Made by a program: the position numbers and the translations under genes. The notes under the pieces were generated by a model. That model worked only from the letters and a program-made list of their open reading frames with translations. It was not told the origin of the DNA and did not search any database. From Mesorhizobium sp. 65-26 (lineage in GTDB: Bacteria; Pseudomonadota; Alphaproteobacteria; Rhizobiales; Rhizobiaceae): 64,000 nt of DNA. Of this stretch, positions 32,250 through 41,270 are shown piece by piece (position 1 is the stretch's first letter; the number at the start of each line of letters is the position of its first letter). The DNA is taken from contig MKVL01000032.1 of the NCBI GenBank assembly GCA_001899205.1, positions 250,302 to 314,301 of the forward strand, given 5' to 3'.

Positions 32250-33313
32250 CACTTGCGCCCTCCGCTCTTGTCCGTCGATTGCCGTTCGTCCGGCGCGCGT
32301 GGCCCGCTCCGATCAGCCTTGCCAGCGCCCTTCTCGACGGTCACCCGCTCTCCTCCGTTGCTATGACCGACGGTGTCGGAGACGGGACCGGCGAGCATCG
32401 ATGCCGAGTTGCCGGGGCCATGCGCGGAATCCGGCCCGGTATCGAGCTGTTCGATAACCTCCTCGTCACCGACTTCGGTAAGCACCGTTTCCACCTCCTC
32501 GTCGTCGACGCCGAGATAGGCGGCGATGACGCGCGGATCGGTGCGCACCGTCTTCGGGTCCCCGTCCGAGATCTTGCGCCCGTATTCGAGCACGACGACG
32601 TGGTCGGATATCTGCATGACCACCGACATGTCGTGCTCGATCAGCAGGATCGAGGTGCCGCTGTTGTTCTTGATGTCCATCAGGAGCTCGTTGAGCGCCA
32701 GCGACTCCTTCGGGTTGAGACCGGCGGCCGGTTCGTCGAGGCACAGAAGCTCCGGCCCCGTGCACATGGCGCGCGCGATCTCCAGGCGCCGCTGCGCGCC
32801 ATAGGGCAGGTCGCCCGCGGGATCGTCGGCACGATCGACCAGATTGGCCTTCTCCAGCCAGTGCTTGGCGAGGTCGACCGATTCCGCCGAGACCTTGCGG
32901 TAGCTCGAGAACCCGAACAGGCCGAGCACCGTATAGCCCGACGCCTTCATCAGCTTGTTGTGCTGGGCTACGAGCAGGTTCTCCAAGAGCGTCATGCCCG
33001 AGAACAGGCGGATGTTCTGGAAGGTGCGCGCCACCTTGGCGCGCGCCGGGATCTCATGATTGGGCAGGCGCTCGAGCAGGAAGCTCGAACCATCGCTCCG
33101 GTTCAGCGTGATCATGCCCTCGGACGGCTTGTAGAAACCGGTGATGCAGTTGAACACGGTGGTCTTGCCGGCGCCGTTGGGTCCGATGAGCGCGGTGATC
33201 TCTCCACGCTTGGCCCGGAAGGACAGGTCGCCGATGGCGACCAGGCCGCCGAACTTCATCGAAAGATGTTCGACCTGCAGGATGGCGTCGTTGATGGGCG
33301 GGTTCGCGTTCAT
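32249..33313 (-). CDS. livG: Branched-chain amino acid ABC transporter ATPase LivG
   Basis: The ATPase partner of LivF, 354 residues. The canonical part (about 1-270) contains Walker A GPNGAGKTT, the LivG insertion FYKPSEGMITLNRSDG, a modified signature LPYGAQRRLEIARAM and Walker B LLCLDEPAAGLNP. An unusual acidic then Ser/Gly-rich tail of about 85 residues follows, starting DDEEVETVL and ending SGGRK; E. coli LivG ends near residue 255. The tail looks disordered. Start and stop are both one-base TGATG overlaps with livM and livF. Confidence 0.95.
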
Positions 33314-34704
33314 CAGCCGTGGCCCTCCTTGGTGAAGGAGCTTGAGACGGCTCGTCGCTCCTTGAGGAAGGCCGTCGGCTCGCGACTGCCGACGAAGCCG
33401 CGCGGCTTCCACAGCATGACGATGACCATGGCCATGCCGAACAAAAGCATGCGGTAGAGTTCCGGTGTGAAGTCAGGGCCGAACACCGCCTTGAGGAAGT
33501 CGAGTTCGCGCAGGATCTCCGTGCCGCCGATCATCACCACCGCCGCGACCGCGATGCCGCCGAGCGAGCCCATGCCACCGAGCACGACGATCGCCAGGAT
33601 GATCGCCGACTCCAGGAAAACGAAGGATTCGGGACTGACGAAGCCCTGACGCGCGGCGAAGAACGAGCCGGCGAAACCGCCGAACATGGCGCCCGTCGCG
33701 AAGGCCGTGAGTTTCGTCGTCGTCGTGTTGATGCCGAGCGAGCGGCAGGCGATCTCGTCTTCGCGCAGCGCCTCCCAGGCACGACCGACCGGCAGCCGGC
33801 GGAGCCTGATGGTGACGAAGGCGGTGAACAGCGCCAGCGCCAGGATCAGGTAATAGAGGAATATCTTGTAGTAGGCGCTCGAGGTGGCGATGTGCAGCAC
33901 CTTGCCGATGTAATTCGGATCCGAGACGTTGAAGCTCATCAGCCCGAAGAAGGTGACTTTCGGGATGCCTGAAATGCCGGCCGAGCCGTTGGTCACCTCG
34001 CGCCAGTTGATGATCACCAGGCGGATGATCTCACCGAAGGCCAGCGTCACGATCGCGAGATAGTCGCCGCGCAGGCGCAACACCGGAAAGCCGAGCAGCA
34101 CGCCCCACATCGCGGCCATGGCGCCGGCGGCCGGCAGCAGGATCCAGAAGGACAGGCCGTAATGCGTGCCGAGCAGCGCGTAGGCATAGGCGCCGACCGC
34201 GTAGAAGGCGACATAGCCGAGGTCGAGCAGGCCGGCGAGGCCGACGACGATGTTCAGCCCCCAGGCCAGCATCACGTAGATCAGGATCTGGATGCCGAAA
34301 TTATCGACCCATTTCAGCGAGCCTTGCAGGCCGACCAGCGCGACGATCGCGACCGGATAGAGCACCAGCGCTGTGATGCCGATCTTGTTGAAGTTACGGC
34401 TCACGAAGCCAGGTTCGGCGACGGCCGCGGGAGCCGCCGCCTTCCTTGCCTTCGCTCTCTCGATGGCCGGCTGACCGAAGCCGACGTAAAGGAAGCGACC
34501 CACGGCGGTTATGATGACCACCGCCGCGAGCAGGCCCCAGCGCTGGACCAGGATCAACTCGTTCTTAATGTTCTGGTCGGTCTTGAGACCGATGAACAGC
34601 ACGAACAGGCCAAGGGCAATGACCGCGGCATAGAATGCCTCGCGCAAGGCGCGCTGCATGGGAGCGGCAACGGTGTCGCTCTCCGGCGTAACGATAGCAG
34701 CCAT
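33313..34704 (-). CDS. livM: Branched-chain amino acid ABC transporter permease LivM
   Basis: A 463-residue permease subunit in the inner membrane. The core has the LivM signature: [31 protein letters not shown], and [17 protein letters not shown] with the conserved EAA-like loop, plus [19 protein letters not shown] near the C-terminus. The first 130 residues are an extra region with two or three helices and an Ala/Lys linker ([12 protein letters not shown]), as in long rhizobial and E. coli LivM. It is coupled to livG and lies four bases after livH. Confidence 0.95.
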   Translation of the reverse strand: MAAIVTPESDTVAAPMQRALREAFYAAVIALGLFVLFIGLKTDQNIKNELILVQRWGLLAAVVIITAVGRFLYVGFGQPAIERAKARKAAAPAAVAEPGFVSRNFNKIGITALVLYPVAIVALVGLQGSLKWVDNFGIQILIYVMLAWGLNIVVGLAGLLDLGYVAFYAVGAYAYALLGTHYGLSFWILLPAAGAMAAMWGVLLGFPVLRLRGDYLAIVTLAFGEIIRLVIINWREVTNGSAGISGIPKVTFFGLMSFNVSDPNYIGKVLHIATSSAYYKIFLYYLILALALFTAFVTIRLRRLPVGRAWEALREDEIACRSLGINTTTTKLTAFATGAMFGGFAGSFFAARQGFVSPESFVFLESAIILAIVVLGGMGSLGGIAVAAVVMIGGTEILRELDFLKAVFGPDFTPELYRMLLFGMAMVIVMLWKPRGFVGSREPTAFLKERRAVSSSFTKEGHG

Positions 34705-34708
34705 CAGC

Positions 34709-35611
34709 TCAGACCTTTTCGACTTCAGGCCGGCCCAGGATGCCGGAAGGCAGGAAGATCAGCACGATCGCCAGGATCGAGAAAGCGGCGACATCCTTGT
34801 AGTCGATGGAGAAATAGGCCGACCACATGCTTTCGATGAAGCCGATCAGCAATCCGCCCAGCACCGCGCCAGGAAGCGATCCGATGCCGCCCAGCACCGC
34901 GGCCGTGAATGCCTTGACCCCGGGCACGAAGCCGTCGGAGAAGGCGATGACGCCATAATACATCAGGAACAGCGTGCCGGCGACGGCGGCAAGCGCGGCG
35001 CCCATGATGAAAGTGATGGAGATGGTGCGGTCGACGTCGATGCCGAGCAGCGCCGCCATCTTCCTGTCCTGCTCGCAGGCCCGCTGCGCGCGGCCGAGCG
35101 AGGTGCGGTTGACCAGGTACCAGAAGATCGCGAGCAGCGCGATCGTCACCAGCACGATGATGATCTGCTTCAGCGACACGCTGATGCCGTTGATGTTGTA
35201 AACCTGGCTCACCATCGGCGGGATCGGCTTGTTGCGCGGGCCCTGGGTGACCTGAACGAAGTTGGAGAGCGCGATCGACATGCCGATCGCCGTGATCAGC
35301 GGCGCCAGGCGGAACGAACCGCGCAGCGGCCGGTAGGCCACCTTCTCGATCGTCCAGTTGTAGAGGCTGGTCAGCAGCATCGCCACGATCATCATGATCA
35401 GCAACGCCACCACCACCGGCACCGAATAGAACAGCGCGCCGAGGATGAGGAACACGATCAGCGCGGTGAAGGCACCGACCATGAAGATGTCGCCGTGGGC
35501 GAAATTGATCATGCCGATGATGCCGTAGACCATCGTATAGCCGATCGCGATCAGGCCATAGATTGATCCCAGCGTCAGCCCGTTTACAAGCTGCTGGACG
35601 AAGTACTGCAT
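34709..35611 (-). CDS. livH: Branched-chain amino acid ABC transporter permease LivH
   Basis: A 300-residue permease with about eight membrane helices. Signature segments are [41 protein letters not shown] at the N-terminus and [24 protein letters not shown] near the C-terminus. It is the promoter-proximal gene of the liv operon. The ATG at 35611 is in frame; another ATG at 35619 is out of frame. A GGGGAG element is about 13 bases away, so initiation may be modest. With LivM it forms the transmembrane pore. Confidence 0.95.
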   Translation of the reverse strand: MQYFVQQLVNGLTLGSIYGLIAIGYTMVYGIIGMINFAHGDIFMVGAFTALIVFLILGALFYSVPVVVALLIMMIVAMLLTSLYNWTIEKVAYRPLRGSFRLAPLITAIGMSIALSNFVQVTQGPRNKPIPPMVSQVYNINGISVSLKQIIIVLVTIALLAIFWYLVNRTSLGRAQRACEQDRKMAALLGIDVDRTISITFIMGAALAAVAGTLFLMYYGVIAFSDGFVPGVKAFTAAVLGGIGSLPGAVLGGLLIGFIESMWSAYFSIDYKDVAAFSILAIVLIFLPSGILGRPEVEKV

Positions 35612-35945
35612 GGATACATGGCTCCCCTGGAATGTCGCCATTTCAGACGCATTCCTTTTCGTATTTCCCCTAGTCGTAAAGTTTCGAGGCCGGATTGCAA
35701 CGTGTTTCTTCAACCGCCACGCGTGACCGTGCGTCACGCGATCTGATCGCCCGTTTTTCTCTTTCCAGCCCCTGGACTATCGCGGACCCTAGCATTGGCA
35801 TAACGCAATGTCTTTGATGAATCGACCCCATCATGCGCCCGATTTCGAAGAAACCACCGTCAAAAGAATTTGATGAGACGGATTGTTGCGCGCCACGACA
35901 CCGATCGTGTTTGAACCTCCCTGCGCTCCCGCCGTTCCGGCTTGC
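35612..35945. other. Intergenic region upstream of livH
   Basis: This 334-base stretch holds the promoter side of livH and the tail of the hydroxyproline epimerase transcript. No clear -35/-10 pair, terminator or operator stands out by eye, although leucine-responsive (Lrp-type) sites would be expected here. I see no gene. Confidence 0.4.
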
Positions 35946-36947
35946 TTAGCTGACGACGAATCCGTGCGCGAACGGATCCCTGTCGTCGATGAAGATCGTG
36001 TTCAGTCCAGTCATGCGCGCCCAACCACCGATAGAAGGAATTATGGCGGGCCTTCCGGCGACGCTGACCTCCTTTTCGACCCTGCCGCGGAACAGCGAGC
36101 CGATGATCGATTCATGGACGAAGTCGTCGCCAGCCTTGAGTTTTCCCTTGGCGTGCAGCTGCGCCATGCGCGCCGATGTCCCGGTGCCGCAAGGGCTGCG
36201 ATCGATGGCCTTGTCGCCATAGAAGACGGCGTTGCGCGCATGCGCCTCGGCATGTTTCGGCTTGCCGGTCCACAGCATGTGCGACAGCCGGTTGATGCCC
36301 GGGTTCTCCGGATGCACGAAGCTATACTTCTCGTTGAGGCGCTGGCGCACCACCGGGCTCCAGGCGATGAGGTCGCCGGCCGAATGATCGGCCATGTCGC
36401 GGTAGTTCTTCTGCGGCTCGACGATGGCGTAGAAATTGCCGCCATAGGCGACGTCGACCACGATCTCGCCAAGGCCGGGACATTCTACCGTCAGCCCCTC
36501 GGCATAGAGGAACGAGGGCACGTTGGTGATGCGCACCTCCTCGACATATTCGCCGACCTGCTTGTACTCGGCGATGACGAGCCCGGCCGGCGTGTCGAGC
36601 CGCAGCACGCCCGGCGTCTTCGGCTTGATCAGCCCGTGCTCGATCGCCATCGTGACGGTGCCGATCGTGCCATGGCCGCACATCGGCAGGCAGCCGGAGG
36701 TCTCGATGAACAGGATGGCGATGTCGCAATCCTCGCGCGTCGGCGGGTAGAGGATCGAGCCGGACATGACGTCATGGCCGCGCGGCTCGAACATCAGGCC
36801 GGTGCGGATCCAGTCAAACTCGGCCAGGAAATGCGCGCGTCGCTCCATCATCGTCGAACCCTGCAGCAGCGGGCCGCCGCCGGCCACCAGGCGCACCGGG
36901 TTGCCGCAGGTGTGGCCGTCTATGCAGAAGAAGGATTTCTTGGCCAT
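35946..36947 (-). CDS. 4-Hydroxyproline 2-epimerase (proline racemase family)
   Basis: A 333-residue cofactor-independent epimerase. The two catalytic cysteines are present: Cys in SGCLPMCGHGTIGT and Cys in RSPCGTGTSARM. The family spectrum covers proline racemase, trans-4-hydroxyproline epimerase and trans-3-hydroxyproline dehydratase; two cysteines exclude the Thr-containing dehydratase type. The downstream DHDPS-like deaminase and FAD oxidase genes favour 4-hydroxyproline epimerisation. GAGGAG precedes the ATG at 36947. It is the last gene of the operon, eight bases after the FAD enzyme. Confidence 0.88.
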   Translation of the reverse strand: MAKKSFFCIDGHTCGNPVRLVAGGGPLLQGSTMMERRAHFLAEFDWIRTGLMFEPRGHDVMSGSILYPPTREDCDIAILFIETSGCLPMCGHGTIGTVTMAIEHGLIKPKTPGVLRLDTPAGLVIAEYKQVGEYVEEVRITNVPSFLYAEGLTVECPGLGEIVVDVAYGGNFYAIVEPQKNYRDMADHSAGDLIAWSPVVRQRLNEKYSFVHPENPGINRLSHMLWTGKPKHAEAHARNAVFYGDKAIDRSPCGTGTSARMAQLHAKGKLKAGDDFVHESIIGSLFRGRVEKEVSVAGRPAIIPSIGGWARMTGLNTIFIDDRDPFAHGFVVS

Positions 36948-36955
36948 GGTGCTCC

Positions 36956-38200
36956 TCAGAAACGCTGCGCGCTGAATGGGGTGAGATCTACAGGCCGAGT
37001 CTGCCCGACAACGAGATCGCGGATCAAGCGACCGGTCGCCGCCGCCTGGGTCAGGCCGAGATGGCCATGGCCGAATGCATAGAGGACGTTCGGCGCGCGC
37101 GCCCGGCCGATGACGGGCAGCGAATCCGGCAGGGAAGGCCGATAGCCCATCCACTCGCGCCCGCCGGACGGATCGAGGCCCGGCAGGAAACGCCCGGCCT
37201 TTTCCAGCATCGCCTTCGAGCGCGCAAAGTTCGGCGGCCGGGCGATGCCGCCGAGCTCGACCGCGCCGCCCACGCGCAAGCCCGTCGACAGCGGGGTGAT
37301 GACGAAGCCATGGCCTGAAAAGATGAGCTGCCTCTTCACGTCGAAGGCCGAGGACGGCAGGGTCGTGTTGTAGCCGCGCTCGGTCTCCAGCGGGATGCGC
37401 TCGCCGAGTTGGCCGGCCAGGATATGCGACCACGCGCCGGCCGAAACGACGAGCTGAGCCGCTTTCCGTGCCGTACCGTCGGCGAGAATGATCGTCACGC
37501 CGTCCGCACCGGTTTCGATGCGGTCGACCCGCGCGTGCTCGAAGCGGGCGCCGAGGCGTTCCGCGTGCGCCCATAGCGCCTTGCCGATGAGCTTGGGGTC
37601 GGCGACCGTCTTCCAGCCCGGCACGAAGGTGCCCTTGACGAAACGCGGCGAAAGCCCCGGCTGCAGCGCCGACAGCGCTTCGCCCTCGACATGCCGGAAC
37701 CCGATCCCGAAACGCTCGCGCGCCGCCCAGCCAGGCAGCGCGGCGCGGAACTCGGCCTCGCTCTCATAGAGCTCCAGCGAGCCGTCCTCGCGCAGCATTG
37801 GCCGCATGCCGGATCGGTCGAGCAGACCCATCCATTCGGCTTCAGCGAGTTTCATCATGCCGGCCTGCGCGGCAAGGCTGGCCTCGTAGTGCCTCGGCGC
37901 GCCGGCGCGCCAGAAGCGGAACAGCCAGGGCAGGAGCTTCGGCAGATAGGCGGGCGGGATGCTGAGCGGGCCGAGCGGATCGGCAAGCCATTTCGGCAGT
38001 TGCCGGATCATGCCCTTGTGCGCGAGAGGCAGGACATCGGAGAAGGCGAAGGCGGCGGCGTTGCCGGAGCTCGTCTCCTCGCAGATGCCCGTCCGGTCGA
38101 AGATGGTGACGCTGCGCCCCATCTCGGCGAGATAGGTGGCAACGCAGATCCCGACAATGCCGCCGCCGATGATGGCGATGCCCTCGCCATCTCCCCGCAT
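36956..38200 (-). CDS. FAD-dependent D-amino acid/D-hydroxyproline oxidoreductase
   Basis: A 414-residue DadA-type flavoenzyme. The FAD-binding Rossmann motif is IAIIGGGIVGICVATYLAEMG at the N-terminus; the C-terminal GYRPSLPDSLPVIGRA and HGHLGLTQAAATG segments contact the flavin and substrate. In hydroxyproline operons this type oxidises D-4-hydroxyproline to 1-pyrroline-4-hydroxy-2-carboxylate. It is distinct from the second DadA-type gene at 46598-47854. The start at 38200 lacks a good ribosome-binding site, and upstream starts cannot be excluded. Confidence 0.87.
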   Translation of the reverse strand: MRGDGEGIAIIGGGIVGICVATYLAEMGRSVTIFDRTGICEETSSGNAAAFAFSDVLPLAHKGMIRQLPKWLADPLGPLSIPPAYLPKLLPWLFRFWRAGAPRHYEASLAAQAGMMKLAEAEWMGLLDRSGMRPMLREDGSLELYESEAEFRAALPGWAARERFGIGFRHVEGEALSALQPGLSPRFVKGTFVPGWKTVADPKLIGKALWAHAERLGARFEHARVDRIETGADGVTIILADGTARKAAQLVVSAGAWSHILAGQLGERIPLETERGYNTTLPSSAFDVKRQLIFSGHGFVITPLSTGLRVGGAVELGGIARPPNFARSKAMLEKAGRFLPGLDPSGGREWMGYRPSLPDSLPVIGRARAPNVLYAFGHGHLGLTQAAATGRLIRDLVVGQTRPVDLTPFSAQRF

Positions 38201-38302
38201 GTCAGGAGATGGCGTCCGCGAAGCGGATGAAGGGCGGTGCCCCATTTCTGTCGACTTGGAACTTCCCGGCACGTGGGCGCTACCCCTCATCTGTCCGCGG
38301 TC

Positions 38303-38330
38303 ATCATCTCCCCGTCGACGGGGAGATGAT
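38303..38330. repeat. Perfect 28-bp intergenic palindrome
   Basis: The sequence at 38303-38330 is a perfect dyad of 28 bases with TCGA at its centre, flanked by an upstream CCCCTCAT. It belongs to the GGGGAGATG-type intergenic repeats in this window (also near 59340 and 59435). It lies between the dapA-family gene and the FAD oxidase gene, where it may also act as a processing or attenuation hairpin. Confidence 0.7.
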
Positions 38331-38334
38331 AGTT

Positions 38335-39228
38335 TTAGAATTGCGGCAGGGTTGGCCGCACGGCAAGCGCATCCCTGACGATCTTCTCGGCCGCCCTGCG
38401 GCGCTCGCCGGACAGCGGCTGGCGCGGCATGCGAACGCGGTCGTTGGTGTCGATCGCCAGCACCTCGGCGAGCTTGATGTTCTGCACCAGATAGGTCGAG
38501 ACATCGAGGTCGAGCAGCGGGCGGAACCAGCGATAGATCTTAAGCGCCTCCTCGCGGCGGCCCTGCTTCATCAGCTGGTAGATGGCGACAGTCTCGCGCG
38601 GGAAGGCGGTGACCAGGCCGGCCACCCAGCCGATGGCGCCGACCGACAGCGCCTCGAAGGCCAGGTTGTCGACACCGGTGAAGAGGTCGTAGCGATCGCC
38701 GAGCCGGTTGATGATTTCGGTCGAGCGGCGGATGTCGTCGGAGGATTCCTTGATCGCCACGAAGCGCTTGTCCGAGGCCAGCTCCTCCATCTGGTCGACG
38801 GTGACGTCGACGCGATAGGCGATGCGGTTGGAGTAGATCATGACCGGCAGGTCGCCGGCCTGCGCCACGGCACGAAGCGCCGCGACCGTCTCTTCCGCAT
38901 TGGTGTGGTAGATCGGGCTCGGCACAACCATCAGGCCGTCGGCGCCCTCCCTGGCGGCGCGGCGCGCCATCGCGGCGGCCTCGCGAGTACCCGCCTCGTT
39001 GATGGTCATGAGCACCGGCTTCTTGCCAGCCACTTTGCGCGCCGTCTTGAGCACGTCGATCTTCTCGTCATGCGACAGCATCGGCCCTTCGCCGAGCGAT
39101 CCGCACACGATGATGCCGTCGCAGCCGGCATCCATCTGCACGCCGAAACAGCGCTCCATCTCGGCATGATCGAGGTGATCGTCGGCCGTGAACTTGGTCG
39201 TGACTGCGGGAAAAACTCCGGCCCACAT
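38335..39228 (-). CDS. DHDPS-family lyase, probable 1-pyrroline-4-hydroxy-2-carboxylate deaminase
   Basis: A 297-residue (beta/alpha)8 class I aldolase-like enzyme. The Schiff-base Lys is in FVAIKESSDD; the Tyr of the catalytic loop is in MIYSNRIAY, and GSLGEGPMLSHDEK is the substrate carboxylate loop. Other family members make dihydrodipicolinate, but a GntR-regulated operon with an epimerase and a D-amino acid oxidase points to the hydroxyproline step that deaminates the pyrroline to 2-oxoglutarate semialdehyde. GGAG lies before the ATG. It is divergent from gntR. Confidence 0.85.
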   Translation of the reverse strand: MWAGVFPAVTTKFTADDHLDHAEMERCFGVQMDAGCDGIIVCGSLGEGPMLSHDEKIDVLKTARKVAGKKPVLMTINEAGTREAAAMARRAAREGADGLMVVPSPIYHTNAEETVAALRAVAQAGDLPVMIYSNRIAYRVDVTVDQMEELASDKRFVAIKESSDDIRRSTEIINRLGDRYDLFTGVDNLAFEALSVGAIGWVAGLVTAFPRETVAIYQLMKQGRREEALKIYRWFRPLLDLDVSTYLVQNIKLAEVLAIDTNDRVRMPRQPLSGERRRAAEKIVRDALAVRPTLPQF

Positions 39229-39242
39229 GGCTATGTCTCCAT

Positions 39243-39319
39243 CTGATATATCAGCTGTATATTTATTAAGACACGGGCTGTCAATGCGGAATCCATTATG
39301 ATATATAAAAAATATATCA
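39243..39319. promoter_or_regulatory. Two AT-rich palindromic candidate GntR operators
   Basis: CTGATATATCAG is a perfect 12-bp palindrome at 39243-39254, just before the dapA-family start. A second inverted repeat, TGATATA and TATATCA separated by seven bases, is at 39299-39319, directly ahead of the gntR ribosome-binding site. Both share the half site TGATATA. Their placement suits a FadR/GntR repressor that controls the divergent catabolic operon and itself. Confidence 0.7.
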
Positions 39320-39330
39320 GGAGTTGGTCG

Positions 39331-39990
39331 TTGATATCTCTTAACGCAAACGCTGCCTCGGAACCGGTGGCGACGAAGGCCTACCGTGTGCTCGAGCACA
39401 TGATCGTGACCCTCGAACTGGCGCCGGCCAGCTTCGTCACCGAGGGGTCGCTGATCGACCGTCTCGGTCTCGGCCGCACACCCGTGCGCGAGGCGATCCA
39501 GAGGTTGGCATGGGAGGGGCTGCTCGACGTGCGCCCGCGCGCCGGCATCGCGATCGCCCCGCTTCACCCTGGCGACTGGCTGCGGGTCATCGACGCGCGG
39601 CGCGGCGTCGAGGTGGTGCTCGCCCGCTCGGCCGCCCGCTTCGTCACGCGTGAGGCCGCCGACCTCTTCCATGACGCCGCGCTTGCGATGCAGAAGGCGG
39701 TCATCGCCGGCAACGTTCTTGCCTTCATCCACGCCGACAAGGCACTCGACGAGGCCCTCGCGCTCGCCGCCGACAACCCCTTCGCGGCACGTCTCGCCGC
39801 CCCCCTCCAGACCCACAGCCGTCGTTTCTGGTTCCGCTACAAAGCCGATACCGGGCTTGCGGAATCGGCCGAGCATCATGTCGCGCTGATCCGCTCGATC
39901 CTCGATGGCGACGAGGAAGCAGCCGCCAAGGATGCGAAAAAATTGATGTCGCTGCTGCGCGGCCATGCCGAGGCGGCGGCCCTGCGATAG
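39331..39990 (+). CDS. GntR family regulator (FadR subfamily)
   Basis: A 219-residue regulator. The N-terminal winged helix has LIDRLGLGRTPVREAIQRLAWEGLLDVRPRAGI, the GntR recognition segment, and the C-terminal FCD domain has helical segments with His residues (HADKALDEAL, AEHHVALI) that bind a metal or ligand. A TTG at 39331 with AGGAG seven bases upstream is the best start; the in-frame ATG at 39298 lies inside the operator. It probably represses the divergent hydroxyproline genes; the effector is inferred to be a pathway intermediate. Confidence 0.85.
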   Translation: MISLNANAASEPVATKAYRVLEHMIVTLELAPASFVTEGSLIDRLGLGRTPVREAIQRLAWEGLLDVRPRAGIAIAPLHPGDWLRVIDARRGVEVVLARSAARFVTREAADLFHDAALAMQKAVIAGNVLAFIHADKALDEALALAADNPFAARLAAPLQTHSRRFWFRYKADTGLAESAEHHVALIRSILDGDEEAAAKDAKKLMSLLRGHAEAAALR

Positions 39991-40215
39991 CACGTCGACC
40001 TTCGGTCCACGCTCAATCGTCGCCACACGCAATACATGCATCCAATATCTTGATAACCTCAAGTTGCGTATCGCACCCGCGAGGAAAATCGCCGGGCGAT
40101 TTTTCAAAACAGGCTGCCATCGCAAAATCGGCTTTCCACCCGCCCGTCTCGGACCGGCAGTGAGGTCGCGTCAATCGCACCCTGAGCCTTCATGGCCCGC
40201 GGTCGGCGTCGCTGC

Positions 40216-40533
40216 TTAAAGCGATCCTGCCCGCGCCGTGACAGCAGGGGTGGTCTCCCACCCTTCGCCCGCCGCCAGGATGCAGCTTCGGCCAGTCACA
40301 TCGGTGACCAGCATGGTCCAGCTGCCGCCCTGCGAGACGTAGATCTCGACGACGGTGGCCTTGCTGACCACGCCGTAACCCACCTGCTTTTCCTGGAAGG
40401 CCTGCGCCAGCAGCATCACGATGTCGTGACGCCCGCCACAGACCACCTGCGCCTGAGCCGGAAAAGTCGCCAGCGCGATCAGGGCGCCTATTGCGGCTGC
40501 CCTGATGCTCGAGAACAGAACATTGCGTGCCAT
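40216..40533 (-). CDS. Small secreted protein, tandem copy 1
   Basis: I do not recognise a family. The 105-residue product has a signal peptide (about residues 1-29, ending FPAQAQ) and a mature part of about 76 residues with a CGGR motif, GGSWTMLVTDVTGRSC and GEGWE. Two cysteines could form a disulfide. It is a clear paralogue of the product of 40756-41058: both share the C-G-x-R, V-V/L-EI-V-S, SWT and SCILxxGxGW positions. It has a near-perfect AAGGAGGTG ribosome-binding site, so it may be translated strongly. Confidence 0.75.
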   Translation of the reverse strand: MARNVLFSSIRAAAIGALIALATFPAQAQVVCGGRHDIVMLLAQAFQEKQVGYGVVSKATVVEIYVSQGGSWTMLVTDVTGRSCILAAGEGWETTPAVTARAGSL

Positions 40534-40755
40534 GGGGCACCTCCTTTGCCTTCGCGTTCCGGCAAAGAGGGCACATAAGGCTGCCTTAGTGTGCCGGAGC
40601 GCTCCAGGCCGGGTTCGACGTCTTCATCACGTCACTCCTTCTGGTTTCCGGTCTGTCATAAGGGAGCTCGCGGCTCCCTGGATTCGATATGGTAAGACGC
40701 CCGCCTGAAAACAAGCGGGCGCTAATTTGCGGGTACCCGGACTATCTGCCTAGGG

Positions 40756-41058
40756 TCACGCGCCCGGTAGCGCCGCCTTGATTGAAGGGCTGTCCCAGCC
40801 CTGGCCGACGGAGAGGATGCAGCTTTGTCCATGCGTATCGGAAGCAAGGACCGTCCAGCTGCCCTGGATGGACACGAATATCTCAAGCACAGTGTTCGGA
40901 TTGATCAGCCCACGTCCGGCTTCGCTCTCGTGAAACTCGTCGCCGAGCGCCTTGATGATGTCCGCGCGCGGCCCGCATTGCGTGACTGCTCCGGCTTGAA
41001 CGATCGCGGCTGGTAGTGCGATCGCCATGACCAACGCTGTCATAAGGTGCTTAGTCAT
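40756..41058 (-). CDS. Small secreted protein, tandem copy 2
   Basis: I do not recognise a family. The 100-residue product has a signal peptide (about residues 1-23, LVMAIALPAAIVQAGA) and a mature part with QCGPRADIIKALGDEFHESEAG, LEIFVSIQGSWTVLASDTHGQSCIL and VGQGWDSP. The two cysteines are conserved with copy 1. GGAGGTG lies seven bases before the ATG at 41058. The copies are separated by about 220 bases and have diverged, so they are an old duplication. A small periplasmic or secreted binding domain is possible. Confidence 0.75.
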   Translation of the reverse strand: MTKHLMTALVMAIALPAAIVQAGAVTQCGPRADIIKALGDEFHESEAGRGLINPNTVLEIFVSIQGSWTVLASDTHGQSCILSVGQGWDSPSIKAALPGA

Positions 41059-41198
41059 CTGACACCTCCTCGCGCCAGACGAGAGCCCCGGCTGCAACCG
41101 GCGCTGTTTGATTGGCCTGCCAATGCAGGCACGTAAATCAAAGCCGGACGGGGCTGCTTGGTTCCATCACATTGGCGGCAGGCGTCGGCTGATAAGCA

Positions 41199-41224
41199 AA
41201 AGGCCCGGGCGAACCCGGGCCTTT
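41199..41224 (-). terminator. Intrinsic terminator of mmsA
   Basis: A perfect 11-bp stem, AAAGGCCCGGG with CCCGGGCCTTT, carries a CGAA loop and is followed on the minus strand by TTGCTT. It lies 46 bases after the mmsA stop codon. Confidence 0.8.
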
Positions 41225-41270
41225 CGAAAGACTGCCGCGGCCGCAGCCGCGGGCCGTTGGAACCGTCCGG

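Noticed and set aside
35946-37574. A 542-residue version of the hydroxyproline epimerase
   Set aside because: The extra N-terminus lies over the FAD oxidase gene; the ATG at 36947 has a strong ribosome-binding site and gives the normal family start.
38335-40125. A longer minus-strand frame extending the dapA-family gene to 596 residues
   Set aside because: The extension runs across the operator region and the divergent gntR gene; the ATG at 39228 with GGAG gives a normal-length enzyme.
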